Source of the DNA: a virus
Virus record (IMG/VR): IMGVR_UViG_3300032307_001129
Coordinates: 1 to 64,000 of that record
Reading direction: 5' to 3' (one strand)
Length of the DNA: 64,000 nt
Part shown: positions 36,602 to 45,474 of the stretch, in pieces
Position numbering within the stretch: the stretch's first letter is position 1
Layout of the letters: each line of letters begins with the position of its first letter
Notes under the pieces: model-generated
What the model was told of the DNA's origin: nothing
The model's input: the letters and a program-made list of their open reading frames with translations, nothing else
Database searches by the model: none
Position numbers and translations under genes: made by a program

Positions 36602-36999
36602 AATGTTTCTAATTTTATATTTTTATTTTCTAAATTATATCCTCTAGTTTTTAATTTTTTTGTTATAGAGTCGATTGATTCACCAAATCTAAAAAATAAT
36701 CTATCATTTTCTGAATCTAAATTTAATTTTTCCCAACCCATAGCGACAATACCATCAACTGAATCTATCACACCAAAATAATCTGAATTTTGTATTAATT
36801 CTAAAATTATATCAGAGTCTTTTAATAATCCAATAGTATCAATATATTCAATATCAGGAGATTTTATTGAACTGGTAGATGATGCAGGTATATCGAACCA
36901 TTCTTCCATTTCAATTTCTTCATTTTCACTGAATATAAATTCATATTGTTTCTGTCCTTTATAATCTAACCCAATTTCATTAATATATATTAATCTCAT
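36598..36999 (-). CDS. Hypothetical protein of virion operon
   Basis: A 133-residue protein starting MRLIYINEIGLDYKGQKQYE, then EEWFDIPASSTSSIKSP and DYFGVIDSVDGIVAMGWEKL. The pattern looks like a folded alpha/beta domain of a conserved phage family, but I cannot name it. It overlaps the gene downstream by 4 nt and abuts the one upstream (shared base at 36999), so it is translated as part of this operon. Confidence 0.6.
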   Translation of the reverse strand: MRLIYINEIGLDYKGQKQYEFIFSENEEIEMEEWFDIPASSTSSIKSPDIEYIDTIGLLKDSDIILELIQNSDYFGVIDSVDGIVAMGWEKLNLDSENDRLFFRFGESIDSITKKLKTRGYNLENKNIKLETL

Positions 37000-38063
37000 T
37001 ATTTAAAATATTTCCCTAATGTTGTATTTATACTATTATTTATTTCTTTTTTTATTTCATCCAAATCTAACTCTTGAATATCATCTTCATCATTTGAATT
37101 ATTTTTCATTGGATTAGTTCCAACAAAACCACTATATTTTGGTTTTTCTTGGTATTGATTTGATGATGGTTCAACATCTTCTTCATCAAGGTCTGCGTAT
37201 TTACTTAAATCGATTTCATCTGTTTGAACTGGTGTATTAATAAATCTATCTAACTTACCCATAACTTCACTTAAATCTTCATCTTCAGGTTCTTCCTCTG
37301 GCATTTCAGGTTCTTCCTCTGGCATTTCAGGTTCTTCCTCTGGCATTTCAGGTTCTTCATCTCTGTCGAATTTCTTACCAATTTCTTCGATATCATCATC
37401 TTCTAATTTATCTAAATTTACTGCAGATATAATCATATTTAAAACGTACTTAATATCGTCGCTTTCCATTTTTGATTTTTGGTCTCTTAATTCTTGCCCT
37501 AATTTTCCTGCAAATTTTTGTACTTCAGACATGTAATCAGAAGGTTTGTCGTTAGATTCTGTTTCACCATCAGGTTCTTCTGACGGTATTTCATCACCTG
37601 GCATTTCACCATCAGGCATTTCTGCTGGCATTTCTGATGGCATTTCTGCTGGCATTTCTGCTGGTATTTCTGCTGGCATTTCTACTGGCATTTCTGCTGG
37701 CATAGGTGGTGTTGATTCCGCCGAATTTTGTTTTAAAACATATTTTGTGGCTTCATTTATTTGTTCTCCACTAAGTAAATTTAATCTTTTTAGTGCTTCA
37801 GCATATGATGAAAATCTGTTCTTGTTCTTCATGAACAAACCTCCAATATAATCTAATGAACTTTCATTTAATCCTTTTTTCACATAGTACCCATCTTTTT
37901 CTCTAACGATACCATATGTACCATTATATGATTCAGTAATGTAATCAGAATTGTTTTGAACAGGTAATTTTGGTTTATTTCCGTAATAAGTTAACTCAAG
38001 GATTCGTTTTAATTTTTCATCTCCTTGTAGTTTTTCACTTCCTAATGGTTTTAAGTCTGCCAT
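36999..38063 (-). CDS. Acidic, repeat-bearing virion protein
   Basis: The 354-residue protein has a folded N-terminal part (about 1-110) with GTYGIVREKDGYYVKKGLNE and YIGGLFMKNKNRFSSYAEAL, then a Pro/Met/Glu repeat (PAEMP units, about 115-155), a helical central part, and a PEMPEEE triplet repeat (about 235-260). GLNE|S and QINE|A are candidate protease sites. It has its own late-type motif. I recall similar proteins in structural regions of related phages; the role is unknown. Confidence 0.6.
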   Translation of the reverse strand: MADLKPLGSEKLQGDEKLKRILELTYYGNKPKLPVQNNSDYITESYNGTYGIVREKDGYYVKKGLNESSLDYIGGLFMKNKNRFSSYAEALKRLNLLSGEQINEATKYVLKQNSAESTPPMPAEMPVEMPAEIPAEMPAEMPSEMPAEMPDGEMPGDEIPSEEPDGETESNDKPSDYMSEVQKFAGKLGQELRDQKSKMESDDIKYVLNMIISAVNLDKLEDDDIEEIGKKFDRDEEPEMPEEEPEMPEEEPEMPEEEPEDEDLSEVMGKLDRFINTPVQTDEIDLSKYADLDEEDVEPSSNQYQEKPKYSGFVGTNPMKNNSNDEDDIQELDLDEIKKEINNSINTTLGKYFK

Positions 38064-38099
38064 ATTTTTAATATTATAAATTTTTTATTCTTAATATAC

Positions 38100-38107
38100 T
38101 ATAAATA
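38100..38107 (-). promoter_or_regulatory. Late-type TATTTATA motif
   Basis: A perfect motif 36 nt before the ATG at 38063, giving a longer leader than most. Confidence 0.4.
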
Positions 38108-38135
38108 TATGTATAAAAAGAAAAAATAATGTTTA

Positions 38136-38918
38136 TTATTCTGTGATAGATAATTCTTTATCGAGAATTTTTGTTTTAATGGTCATTAATTTTTCAATGT
38201 ATCCATTTCTCCTTAAAAGTTTAAATGTTAAGTTTTCATATGAATATTCACCTCCACGTTCTAAACCACTTTGTCTAAATTTTTTTAATTTCTTTTTTAT
38301 CCTTTCTATCTCTTTTAATTTTTTATCGTTAGTTGTTTCGTTTTTAATTAAACTATCAATTTGTTGTATGAATTCTTGACTTTTTTCTAATATCTTTTTT
38401 TCGTCAATTTCATAAGGTGTTTTCATTTTAATTGGTTCAACTACCCATTCGTTATTTAAGACGGAGTATATACCTGATGAAAGAAGTTTATCATTTACAT
38501 CTTGAACATATAATTCTACTTCATAATTTTTAATTTTAACATTTGTTGTTAGACCCCAATTTTTTTTCTTAGTTTCAAAAAAATTTCTAATAATTTCTTC
38601 GTAAATTTTATAATCTTCGTTTGAAACTAATTCTTTAATGTCAAACATTATATGTAAATCTAAATCAGAGTACTTTGACCAATTATAATTCGCCAGTGAA
38701 CCTGTTAAATGAATATCAAATACAAAAAAATCTACATTTAAAAAATCTAAAAACTTATCTGTTATTTTTAATAACTTTTCTCTTATTTCTTCCTTTAAAA
38801 TATATGAATCATTTATCTTTTCAAAAACATCCATAGATAATGAATTCTTTAATTCAAAAGATTTTAAAATTTCTTTATCTTTACCGATATCTTCAATTAA
38901 TTCTTTTAGTAGATTCAT
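38136..38918 (-). CDS. Pol-beta-like nucleotidyltransferase
   Basis: The 260-residue product carries the nucleotidyltransferase signature GSLANYNWSKYSDLDLHI (73-90), i.e. GS-x9/10-DxD, with a third acidic residue probably in YEVELYVQD. Such enzymes transfer a nucleotide to RNA, protein or a small molecule. The N-terminus MNLLKELIED also fits the leader pattern seen in virion proteins, so packaging is possible. It overlaps the KTSC gene by 4 nt. The substrate cannot be inferred. Confidence 0.8.
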   Translation of the reverse strand: MNLLKELIEDIGKDKEILKSFELKNSLSMDVFEKINDSYILKEEIREKLLKITDKFLDFLNVDFFVFDIHLTGSLANYNWSKYSDLDLHIMFDIKELVSNEDYKIYEEIIRNFFETKKKNWGLTTNVKIKNYEVELYVQDVNDKLLSSGIYSVLNNEWVVEPIKMKTPYEIDEKKILEKSQEFIQQIDSLIKNETTNDKKLKEIERIKKKLKKFRQSGLERGGEYSYENLTFKLLRRNGYIEKLMTIKTKILDKELSITE

Positions 38919-39160
38919 TTTACTTTTTCGTACTTATATTTTTTAGAAATGTCAGAGTTAAAATATTTTCCTTGAGATTCCGACATTCTAAACTTTGTGA
39001 ACACTTCCCAAGGTACTTCATTATATTGGTATAATGAATTATTATTGAATTCTATTAATAATGTTTTATCTTCAGTATTGTAAGTTGAAGATTTAATGTT
39101 AGATGATTGAATTTTAACCTCAATTAATTTTCCTTCAATCTTTTCAGATAATATTGACAT
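38915..39160 (-). CDS. KTSC-domain protein
   Basis: The 81-residue protein matches the KTSC layout: SSNIKSSTYN, then LLIEFNNNSLYQYNEVPWEV, then FTKFRMSESQGKYFNSDIS. The domain is common next to larger phage enzymes and its function is uncertain, perhaps RNA- or protein-binding. It is coupled to the nucleotidyltransferase gene by a 4-nt overlap. Confidence 0.85.
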   Translation of the reverse strand: MSILSEKIEGKLIEVKIQSSNIKSSTYNTEDKTLLIEFNNNSLYQYNEVPWEVFTKFRMSESQGKYFNSDISKKYKYEKVK

Positions 39161-39172
39161 ATTTTTTTATTA

Positions 39173-40129
39173 TTAATAACGATTTTTTCTCCTGTTTTGT
39201 TTTATTTCTCTAATCACAGAAGATAATGATTCGTTAATCTTGTTATTAGAACTTTCTCTTGGTCTCCATCCACGAGACAACATATTGCTAATCATATTTA
39301 TATTATGTTCATTTTCTTCAAAATTTAATTGTTTTAATACCGCAATAGGGTCTAATTTATTTTCTTCATCATTACTTATTTTACTTTCTTTGTTTTGAAC
39401 ATCATACTCTTTTGGATTATCTTTTTTATTATTTTTAGAAGAACCCATAAGTGTTAATTTTTTAGGATCATATCCAGCGTTTCTTATCGCATCTTCTCTA
39501 TTTTTCAAATCTTTTTCATCTTCTGAATTATTGTTATCTTCGTTATCATCTATATATTTCGAATTAGTTGATCTTAGTCTTTCAAAATCTATACTATCAT
39601 ATGGATATTTTTCAGTGTCTAATATTTGTTGGTCATATAAAAAACGGTCAATCCTCGTATAGTCTTTTCCTGTATTTTTCTTTCTAATCTTATCTTTTAA
39701 TATTCCGTCATTATATTTTTCTTTACGTTTCTCATCCTGTTCAAATTCCTTTAAAACGTCAATACAAAGTTTACGTAATTCATTTTTTGGATACTTTCCG
39801 TATTTTTTAAAAACCTCATCTTGTTTAGATGTGGGTTTATATTTACGTTTAGTTGATTTACTATCACGAGTAAAATGTGAGAAACTATTTGTTAAAAACA
39901 TAAAACTATGTTTTGAACCACCAATAATTTGAGAAACTTTATCTACACATTCTTCAGATGTTAAAGATAAATACGGCCTACCTAAATTTTGTAAACCATA
40001 TAAATGATGAAATAATGGTAATAATAATTCATTTTCACCCCATTGTTCAATATATCTAATACCGTAATGTTCATCTAATTCTTTAGATAATATATGTTTT
40101 AACTGACTTTCCGTTATATGTACTATCAT
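39173..40129 (-). CDS. Hypothetical virion-type protein with ITES leader
   Basis: The protein begins MIVHITESQLKHIL when started at the second Met (40129); the first Met (40141) directly abuts a TATTTATA motif, which leaves no leader, so the second is preferred. ITE|S fits the prohead-protease rule. The body includes a globular N-terminal half (YIEQWGENELLLPLFHHLYG, then ECVDKVSQIIGGSKHSFMFL) and a disordered, charged C-terminal half that ends very basic. No family recognised. Confidence 0.55.
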   Translation of the reverse strand: MIVHITESQLKHILSKELDEHYGIRYIEQWGENELLLPLFHHLYGLQNLGRPYLSLTSEECVDKVSQIIGGSKHSFMFLTNSFSHFTRDSKSTKRKYKPTSKQDEVFKKYGKYPKNELRKLCIDVLKEFEQDEKRKEKYNDGILKDKIRKKNTGKDYTRIDRFLYDQQILDTEKYPYDSIDFERLRSTNSKYIDDNEDNNNSEDEKDLKNREDAIRNAGYDPKKLTLMGSSKNNKKDNPKEYDVQNKESKISNDEENKLDPIAVLKQLNFEENEHNINMISNMLSRGWRPRESSNNKINESLSSVIREIKQNRRKNRY

Positions 40130-40141
40130 ATTATTTTTCAT

Positions 40142-40149
40142 TATAAATA
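40142..40149 (-). promoter_or_regulatory. Late-type TATTTATA motif
   Basis: The motif touches the first possible ATG (40141) and lies 12 nt before the second ATG (40129), helping to decide the start. Confidence 0.5.
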
Positions 40150-40163
40150 TCTTAAAAATAAAA

Positions 40164-40190
40164 AAACCCCACGTTTGTGGGGTTTTTAGT
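40164..40190 (-). terminator. Terminator after hsp20
   Basis: A 9-bp stem AAACCCCAC/GTGGGGTTT with a 4-nt loop and T-runs. It sits right after the Hsp20 stop and before the late motif of the next gene. Confidence 0.85.
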
Positions 40191-40555
40191 TATTCTAAAG
40201 AAATTATCCTTTCTTTACTTTTTTCTTTGGATTTAGGTAGAATAATTTCTAATATACCGTTCTTTACGTTCGCACTAATATCCTCTTCAGATATATCTTC
40301 AGGAATAAGGTACGTTTTTTTAAAGGAGTTAGTAAACGAAAATATTTCATTTTCATTTTTTTCTTTTTCATATTTAATTGTTAATAAATTTTCTTTAAGT
40401 GTAATGGATAAATCATCTTTTGTTAATCCAGGCACTTTAAGATAAATTAAATACTTGTCCTCCTTTTCAGTAAATTTTACCGAACGGTCTTTTGTTGTTT
40501 CGTTGTCAAAAAACATATCTAATACATCTTTTAACGGGTCTTTGTAAAATGTCAT
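40190..40555 (-). CDS. Small heat-shock protein (Hsp20)
   Basis: The 121-residue product has an alpha-crystallin domain: YLIYLKVPGLTKDDLSITLK, a following LLTIKYEKE strand, and the C-terminal NGILEIILPK signature. It holds unfolding proteins for refolding by Clp/Hsp70 machines. Related proteins occur in T4-like cyanophages. The frame is open from 40600, but the ATG at 40555 (MTFYKDPL) begins the conserved part and is chosen. It is divergent from the Clp unfoldase gene. Confidence 0.9.
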   Translation of the reverse strand: MTFYKDPLKDVLDMFFDNETTKDRSVKFTEKEDKYLIYLKVPGLTKDDLSITLKENLLTIKYEKEKNENEIFSFTNSFKKTYLIPEDISEEDISANVKNGILEIILPKSKEKSKERIISLE

Positions 40556-40620
40556 AATATTATATTTTTTTAATTTTATTAAACAAAACATATACCACAA
40601 AAAAAAATTGACAAAATGTC

Positions 40621-40650
40621 TTGTTAAACTGAAAAAAAGTCATATATTTG
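40621..40650 (+). promoter_or_regulatory. Host-type promoter (TTG-N19-TATATTTG) for the clp gene
   Basis: TTG at 40621-40623 and TATATTTG at 40643-40650 fit the Bacteroidota primary-sigma consensus TTG/TAnnTTTG with the expected spacing. The likely start is about 40657, giving a leader of roughly 37 nt. Confidence 0.75.
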
Positions 40651-40693
40651 TGTTTATAATTTTTTTTTCGTATAATTCACTAAAACAAAAAAG

Positions 40694-42706
40694 ATGTCAG
40701 TAGATTATTTTGACGAAGGTCAACAAACATCCTTTAAAAAGGTAAGGAAAGGTTCGAGGACGCCAATTCTCGATAATTTCTCAAGAGATTTAAATAAATT
40801 GGCTGAAGAAGGTAAAATCGATCCCGTCATCGGTAGAGAATCTGAAGTAAAAAGAATTGCCCAAATTATTTCAAGAAAGAAAAAAAATAACGCGGTTATT
40901 GTTGGAGATGCGGGTGTTGGTAAATCTGTGTTGGTTGAAAAATTAGCGTTATTAATTGTTAAGGGGGAATGTCCGTCAAATCTATTAGATAAAAGAATAT
41001 TATCTTTAGATTTAACTTCATTAGTTGCTGGTACTAAATATCGAGGTCAATTTGAGGAAAGAATTAAAGCGATATTAAACGAGTTACAAAACGAACCTAA
41101 TATTATTATCTTCATTGATGAACTACATACAATGGTAGGTGCTGGTAATGCTTCAGGTTCAATGGATGTTGCTAATATTCTTAAACCAGCATTGGCTCGG
41201 GGTGAAATTCAATGTATTGGTGCAACCACATTTGATGAATATAAGAAACATATTGAAAAAGATGCCGCTTTAGTTAGAAGGTTCCAAAAAATTATTTTAA
41301 AAGAACCTACTAAACCTGAGACAATTTTAATTTTGAATAACTTAAAAGAAGTATATCAAAATTATCATAAGGTTAAATATGATGAGGATGTTATTGAAAC
41401 GATTGTAAATCTATCATCACAATATATTACTGATAGACAATTTCCTGATAAGGCAATTGATATATTAGATGAATTAGGGTCTAATAAAAAAATAAATTTA
41501 AAGTCTCCTCAAATAATTGAAGATTTAAAGAAAGAATCTGAAGAGATAAAGGAAAGAAAACTACAAGTAGTAAAAACTCAAAATTATGAACAAGCGGCTA
41601 AGCTTAGGGACGATGAAAAAAAAGTTTTAGTTAAACTTGAAGATGAAAAAAGTAAGTGGTCCGAAAAACAAAAAAATAATTTAATACCTATTAATGTTGA
41701 CGATGTATATAATATAATCTCAGATGTAACAGGTATTCCAATATCTAAGTTAGATGTTAATGAAATTGAAAAATTAATAAACTTAGAAGAACGGTTATCC
41801 TCAAAAATAATTGGTCAAAGTGATGCTATTTCAATCATATCTAAATCAATTAGAAGAAATAGAGTTGGTATTAAAGAAAATAATAGACCTATTGGTTCAT
41901 TTATTTTTGTTGGTTCAACAGGTGTGGGTAAAACTTTCTTAGCTAAAACAATAGCTGAAGTTGTTTTTGGTGATCCAAACAAAATGATTCGTGTAGATAT
42001 GAGTGAATTCATGGAAAAACATAATGTTTCTCGTTTGATTGGTTCACCACCAGGATATGTTGGTCATGATGAAGGTGGTCAATTAACTGAAAAAATTAAG
42101 AATAATCCATTCTCCGTTGTTTTATTTGATGAGATAGAAAAAGCACATAAAGATGTTTATAACATTCTCCTTCAAATAATGGATGAAGGTCACCTTACAG
42201 ATTCTTTTGGTAGAAAAGTTAATTTTACAAATACTATCATTATTATGACATCTAATGTTGGTGCTAAAAAAGTGGTAGATTTTGGTAATGGTTTAGGTTT
42301 TAATACTTCATCTAGTGATACACAAAGACAGGAAGTTAAAAAATCTATTATTCAACAATCATTGAAACAACAATTTACACCTGAATTTTTAAATAGACTT
42401 GATGATATTATTCTATTTAATTCATTAAATAATGATGACATTAAAAAAATTATCACTATTGAATTAAATAAATTAAGTAATAGGATTTCAGAAAAAAATT
42501 ATATAATTTCATTCAATGAAAGTGTTCTTAATGAAATCATTAATTTAAATACAATGGAAGAATATGGTGCAAGACCTATTAAACGAATCATACAAAATTT
42601 ATGTGAAGATTTTATATCTGATGAAATTTTAAAAGGTAATATTGTAGAAAATAAATCTATAGAATTAAATTTTGAAAATGAAAAAATGAATTTTTTTGTA
42701 AAATAA
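40694..42706 (+). CDS. ClpC/ClpB-type AAA+ unfoldase without N-domain
   Basis: The 670-residue protein has two AAA+ modules. Module 1 has Walker A GDAGVGKS (71-78) and Walker B IIFIDELH (138-145); module 2 has GSTGVGKT (407-414), pore loop GYVG (454-457) and Walker B VVLFDE (475-480). Between them a UVR-like segment (about 297-312) replaces the long ClpB M-domain, as in ClpC/ClpE. The N-terminal Clp-N repeats are absent. LGF at 534-536 stands where ClpC-type unfoldases carry their ClpP-docking tripeptide, so docking to host ClpP is possible. No clpP gene lies in the window. Confidence 0.9.
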   Translation: MSVDYFDEGQQTSFKKVRKGSRTPILDNFSRDLNKLAEEGKIDPVIGRESEVKRIAQIISRKKKNNAVIVGDAGVGKSVLVEKLALLIVKGECPSNLLDKRILSLDLTSLVAGTKYRGQFEERIKAILNELQNEPNIIIFIDELHTMVGAGNASGSMDVANILKPALARGEIQCIGATTFDEYKKHIEKDAALVRRFQKIILKEPTKPETILILNNLKEVYQNYHKVKYDEDVIETIVNLSSQYITDRQFPDKAIDILDELGSNKKINLKSPQIIEDLKKESEEIKERKLQVVKTQNYEQAAKLRDDEKKVLVKLEDEKSKWSEKQKNNLIPINVDDVYNIISDVTGIPISKLDVNEIEKLINLEERLSSKIIGQSDAISIISKSIRRNRVGIKENNRPIGSFIFVGSTGVGKTFLAKTIAEVVFGDPNKMIRVDMSEFMEKHNVSRLIGSPPGYVGHDEGGQLTEKIKNNPFSVVLFDEIEKAHKDVYNILLQIMDEGHLTDSFGRKVNFTNTIIIMTSNVGAKKVVDFGNGLGFNTSSSDTQRQEVKKSIIQQSLKQQFTPEFLNRLDDIILFNSLNNDDIKKIITIELNKLSNRISEKNYIISFNESVLNEIINLNTMEEYGARPIKRIIQNLCEDFISDEILKGNIVENKSIELNFENEKMNFFVK

Positions 42707-42770
42707 TGTAAATATTTTGGTTTTTAATAAAAACGTATATATTTATATTTATATTTATTAAAAAATAAGG

Positions 42771-42778
42771 TATCTTTG
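42771..42778 (+). promoter_or_regulatory. -7 element TATCTTTG before a small RNA
   Basis: TATCTTTG fits TAnnTTTG, but no TTG is found about 20 nt upstream. Overlapping AT-rich TATTTATA-like sequence (about 42739-42760) may serve instead. Confidence 0.45.
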
Positions 42779-42784
42779 CCGATA

Positions 42785-42857
42785 TCCTTTCGTTTGATGT
42801 CGTGGAGTTGAATCCACAAATGACCTAGAAGCCTCGATTCCCATCGAGGCTTTTTTT
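42785..42857 (+). ncRNA. Candidate small RNA with two hairpins
   Basis: After a TAnnTTTG element comes an untranslated stretch of about 75 nt with two stems: GTGGA/TCCAC (42802-42806 with 42813-42817) and GCCTCGAT/ATCGAGGC (42831-42838 with 42843-42850, TCCC loop). The second is directly followed by seven T and is a textbook terminator. The stretch is GC-richer than its surroundings and has no start codon with a useful frame. It stands between the clp gene stop (42706) and the next start (42916), so it could also be the 3' end of a clp transcript, but the first hairpin argues for a structured RNA. Confidence 0.6.
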
Positions 42858-42915
42858 CTTGTTAAAATTTTTTTTTACGGATTTAATTTGTTATATTTGA
42901 TGATAAATTAAAAAA

Positions 42916-43230
42916 ATGACAAACAATGTTACAATGGTAAAATTAGATATTGAAGGTGAGTACAATAATTTTACGGATTTTTATGGTGTTAATAAAGTTA
43001 TCATATATAACAATATCATAAATTTATTTGAAGATTTTAAAGATAAAAAGAAAAAGAAATTAGTCTTAGAATTATCTGCAAATATTGAAAATATCCAATG
43101 GAAAACTGAATTGGAATTCACGAGAAAAGAAATATATGTTCTTAAACGAGATATATTACCTTTCTTTGAAGAGATTGAAGATTATGAGACATGTGAGAAA
43201 GTATTTAACTTATGTGAAACAATAAAATAA
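42916..43230 (+). CDS. Hypothetical protein
   Basis: A 104-residue protein with a beta-rich first half (MVKLDIEGEYNNFTDFYGVN) and helical second half. No domain recognised. A TATATTTG element (42892-42899) lies 16 nt before the ATG and could be a host-type -7 box without an obvious -33 box. The gene is followed by a bidirectional terminator. Confidence 0.55.
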   Translation: MTNNVTMVKLDIEGEYNNFTDFYGVNKVIIYNNIINLFEDFKDKKKKKLVLELSANIENIQWKTELEFTRKEIYVLKRDILPFFEEIEDYETCEKVFNLCETIK

Positions 43231-43263
43231 AAAAAAGGGAAGAGTTTTTAATTCTTCCCTTTT
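43231..43263. terminator. Bidirectional terminator
   Basis: An 10-bp stem AAAGGGAAGA with its near-complement TCTTCCCTTT and A/T tracts on both sides separates the convergent genes at 42916 and 43284. Confidence 0.85.
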
Positions 43264-43283
43264 AAAAATTAAATTAAAATAAT

Positions 43284-43451
43284 TTACCATTCTTTTCCTG
43301 ATACACCACTATCTTTAGCTAGTGTTAATCCTAACGCGGTTAAGATAGTAGTCACCATTCCGGCTTGACTGGCATTAATCCAATCCATGTAAGTTGCAAA
43401 AGATACTAAAGCTAATACTACTCCTGCTGCTGTAGTTTTCCAGTTCTTCAT
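43284..43451 (-). CDS. Small membrane protein, holin-like
   Basis: A 55-residue protein that is easily missed. It begins MKNWKTTAAGVVLALVSFAT, a basic start followed by a membrane segment, then a short loop and a second hydrophobic stretch MVTTILTALGLTLAKDSGVS ending GKEW. The layout resembles small phage membrane proteins annotated as holins. It ends at a bidirectional terminator and lies next to another two-TM protein. A TATTTATT motif lies about 32 nt upstream (43484-43491). Confidence 0.7.
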   Translation of the reverse strand: MKNWKTTAAGVVLALVSFATYMDWINASQAGMVTTILTALGLTLAKDSGVSGKEW

Positions 43452-43515
43452 AATTTTAAAGTTTTAAAAAAAATTTATTTATTAATAAATATTGTAATAA
43501 TGGAAAATCGTCAAG

Positions 43516-43779
43516 TTATTCTTCAGTTGTTGGTTCATTTTTTTCTAAATTCTTTTTATTTATCCATTTATCAATAGAACCAATACCAAAAGAACCTAAT
43601 GTTATAATTAAGAAACCATCGAAGATGAATTCATTTATTACAAACTCTTTTCCCATCCAACCTTTTATTATGTCAATAAACATAGTTAAAACCATCATAA
43701 AAAATGCGATAAAACCTATTACAGATTTCTCATTAATTGAGTTATTATCGTTAAATAATTCTTTTAATAATTTTCTCAT
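43516..43779 (-). CDS. Putative holin with two membrane segments
   Basis: The 87-residue protein has two hydrophobic helices, SVIGFIAFFMMVLTMFIDII and FIFDGFLIITLGSFGIGSID, with a short loop and charged ends (NKKNLEKNEPTTEE at the C-terminus). Size and topology fit holins and the small-gene neighbourhood includes another membrane protein and an exported hydrolase. Lysis function is inferred from these features alone. Confidence 0.6.
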   Translation of the reverse strand: MRKLLKELFNDNNSINEKSVIGFIAFFMMVLTMFIDIIKGWMGKEFVINEFIFDGFLIITLGSFGIGSIDKWINKKNLEKNEPTTEE

Positions 43780-43829
43780 TTCAACGTGTTTTATTAACTA
43801 TAATTAGTATGTTAATTAACGAAATTGTA

Positions 43830-43837
43830 TATTTATA
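43830..43837 (+). promoter_or_regulatory. Late-type TATTTATA motif
   Basis: A perfect motif 9 nt before the GTG start of the SGNH hydrolase. Confidence 0.5.
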
Positions 43838-43846
43838 TATAAAAAA

Positions 43847-44449
43847 GTGAAAGATTTATATTTAATACTTGTTTTAATCTTATCACCGTTATTTATTCAA
43901 AATAATACCATAGACTTAAATAATGTACCTGTTTTATTTATTGGGGATTCACATACCGCTAATCATTCATGGGGATGGCAAATCCTTCTTAGGAATAAAA
44001 CTAAATTAGAATTACATAACACCGCAGTAGTTGGGAAACAATTACCTTGGATGGTTTCTATTGGTAAAAAAACAATCACACCATATTTTAAATATTGTTT
44101 TATATATGGTGGTGTGAACGACATACATTCAAAAAGAAATCCTTATTTGGTTTATAAAGATGTACAACATATTGTTAATATATGTAATTCAAAAAATGTT
44201 ATTCCTGTTGTTATTCTTGGACTTAATGTTAATGAATGTATAAGTGTAACAAAAGAAAAAGAATATTTTTCAATAAATTATAAAAGATATCAACAATTAT
44301 TAAATGATAGTATTGTTGGTGCAAAAATAATTAATATTAATACAATTAATAAAAATGATTGTTTTGATTGGATTTGTCACATGAAATATTCAGGTCACAA
44401 AAAATTGTCTGATTTAGTTATAAAACAAATGAATTTTAAATCATATTAA
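43847..44449 (+). CDS. Exported SGNH/GDSL-type hydrolase
   Basis: The 200-residue protein starts with a GTG codon and a hydrophobic signal segment (LYLILVLILSPLFI). The SGNH blocks are present: FIGDSH (31-36) with the nucleophile Ser35, a Gly at 63, GGVND (88-92) with Asn91, and a C-terminal DWICHMKYSGH (174-184), where the D-to-H spacing is one residue longer than usual. Such hydrolases remove acetyl or acyl groups from polysaccharides or lipids; in a phage this could prepare cell-wall glycans for lysis or degrade surface glycans. Location in periplasm or outside is inferred from the signal. Confidence 0.75.
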   Translation: MKDLYLILVLILSPLFIQNNTIDLNNVPVLFIGDSHTANHSWGWQILLRNKTKLELHNTAVVGKQLPWMVSIGKKTITPYFKYCFIYGGVNDIHSKRNPYLVYKDVQHIVNICNSKNVIPVVILGLNVNECISVTKEKEYFSINYKRYQQLLNDSIVGAKIININTINKNDCFDWICHMKYSGHKKLSDLVIKQMNFKSY

Positions 44450-44500
44450 TTTGATATTTTAATTTTTTTTTCTTATATTTTATTATATCAAATATAAAAT

Positions 44501-45187
44501 ATGTCATATTCGGAAGAAATCATCAGTGTTGTTATTTCAACAAGAAAAATCGATGATTCAAATGTACAAAAAATTAAAAAAAAGTTTTCACATCCAAGGA
44601 CTGAAATATTGGTTTATGAAAATAATAATGAATTTTCATTATCTAAATTATATAATAAAGGTTTAGAGGAATCATCAAATAATATTGTTGTTTTTATGCA
44701 CGACGATATCGATATTGAAACACCTAATGTTTCACATATTTTAAATCAATTATTTAGTAAATTTCCTGAACATGGAATTATTGGGTTAGCTGGAACTGAT
44801 GAGTTGGTTAGTGGAATGTGGTGGGAAAAAAGGGATAAGATGTATGGTAAAGTAAAACATGAACATAATGGAAAAATTCATTGTAATCATTACTCAGAAA
44901 GTTTAGGGTTTAATTTAAAAGACGTTGTTACTGTCGATGGTTTATTTTTTGCCGTTCATAAAAACAGAATAAAAGAAAAATTTGATGAGGAATTCGATGG
45001 TTTTCATTTCTATGATATTCCTTTTTGTGTTTTAAATCATTTAAAAGGTGTTAAAATTGGTGTAACAACTAAAATTATGGTGATACATAAATCAATCGGT
45101 CAAGTAAATGAACAATGGATAAATAATAAATCAAGTTTTGAAAAAAAATATGGTAAATTATTACCATTGATCGTAAAAAGTTTTTAA
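44501..45187 (+). CDS. Glycosyltransferase, GT2-like
   Basis: The 228-residue GT-A type enzyme contains IISVVISTRKIDD at the first strand, LYNKGLEESSNNIVVFMHDD with the DxD-like HDD metal site, and HGIIGLAGTDEL, WWEKRDKMYG and FDGFHFYDIPFCV at acceptor and catalytic positions. The last resembles the FHFYDxDxxL motif of small GT2 enzymes. It stands alone near the lysis-type genes. Substrate unknown. Confidence 0.75.
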   Translation: MSYSEEIISVVISTRKIDDSNVQKIKKKFSHPRTEILVYENNNEFSLSKLYNKGLEESSNNIVVFMHDDIDIETPNVSHILNQLFSKFPEHGIIGLAGTDELVSGMWWEKRDKMYGKVKHEHNGKIHCNHYSESLGFNLKDVVTVDGLFFAVHKNRIKEKFDEEFDGFHFYDIPFCVLNHLKGVKIGVTTKIMVIHKSIGQVNEQWINNKSSFEKKYGKLLPLIVKSF

Positions 45188-45199
45188 CTTTAATCTTTA

Positions 45200-45207
45200 T
45201 ATTTATA
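45200..45207 (+). promoter_or_regulatory. Late-type TATTTATA motif
   Basis: A perfect motif 15 nt before the ATG at 45223. Read-through would also transcribe the tmRNA. Confidence 0.5.
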
Positions 45208-45222
45208 ATTAAAAAACAAATT

Positions 45223-45474
45223 ATGAAAAACTTATTTGAAAAATTAAAAAACTTTTTTGGTGGTACAGAAAAAAATGAACCAACAAAAAATGAAACGATT
45301 GTTGAGGTAAAACCAGTGGTAACTGAAAAGAAACCATCTTCTAAACCATCAAAAGTTAAGAAAAAAACAACGGAAGAAATTCCTACAATCACACTTGACA
45401 CTGTAACAATTACATCAAGTAAAATTTCTTCAACATCAAATGACACTGATGTTAGAGGTCCTGAGTATAAATAA
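45223..45474 (+). CDS. Small basic, disordered protein
   Basis: An 83-residue Lys/Thr/Pro-rich protein with a basic amphipathic start (MKNLFEKLKNFFGG) and a tail of Thr/Ser repeats ending VRGPEYK. It is immediately upstream of the tmRNA and probably co-transcribed with it. No domain recognised. Confidence 0.55.
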   Translation: MKNLFEKLKNFFGGTEKNEPTKNETIVEVKPVVTEKKPSSKPSKVKKKTTEEIPTITLDTVTITSSKISSTSNDTDVRGPEYK

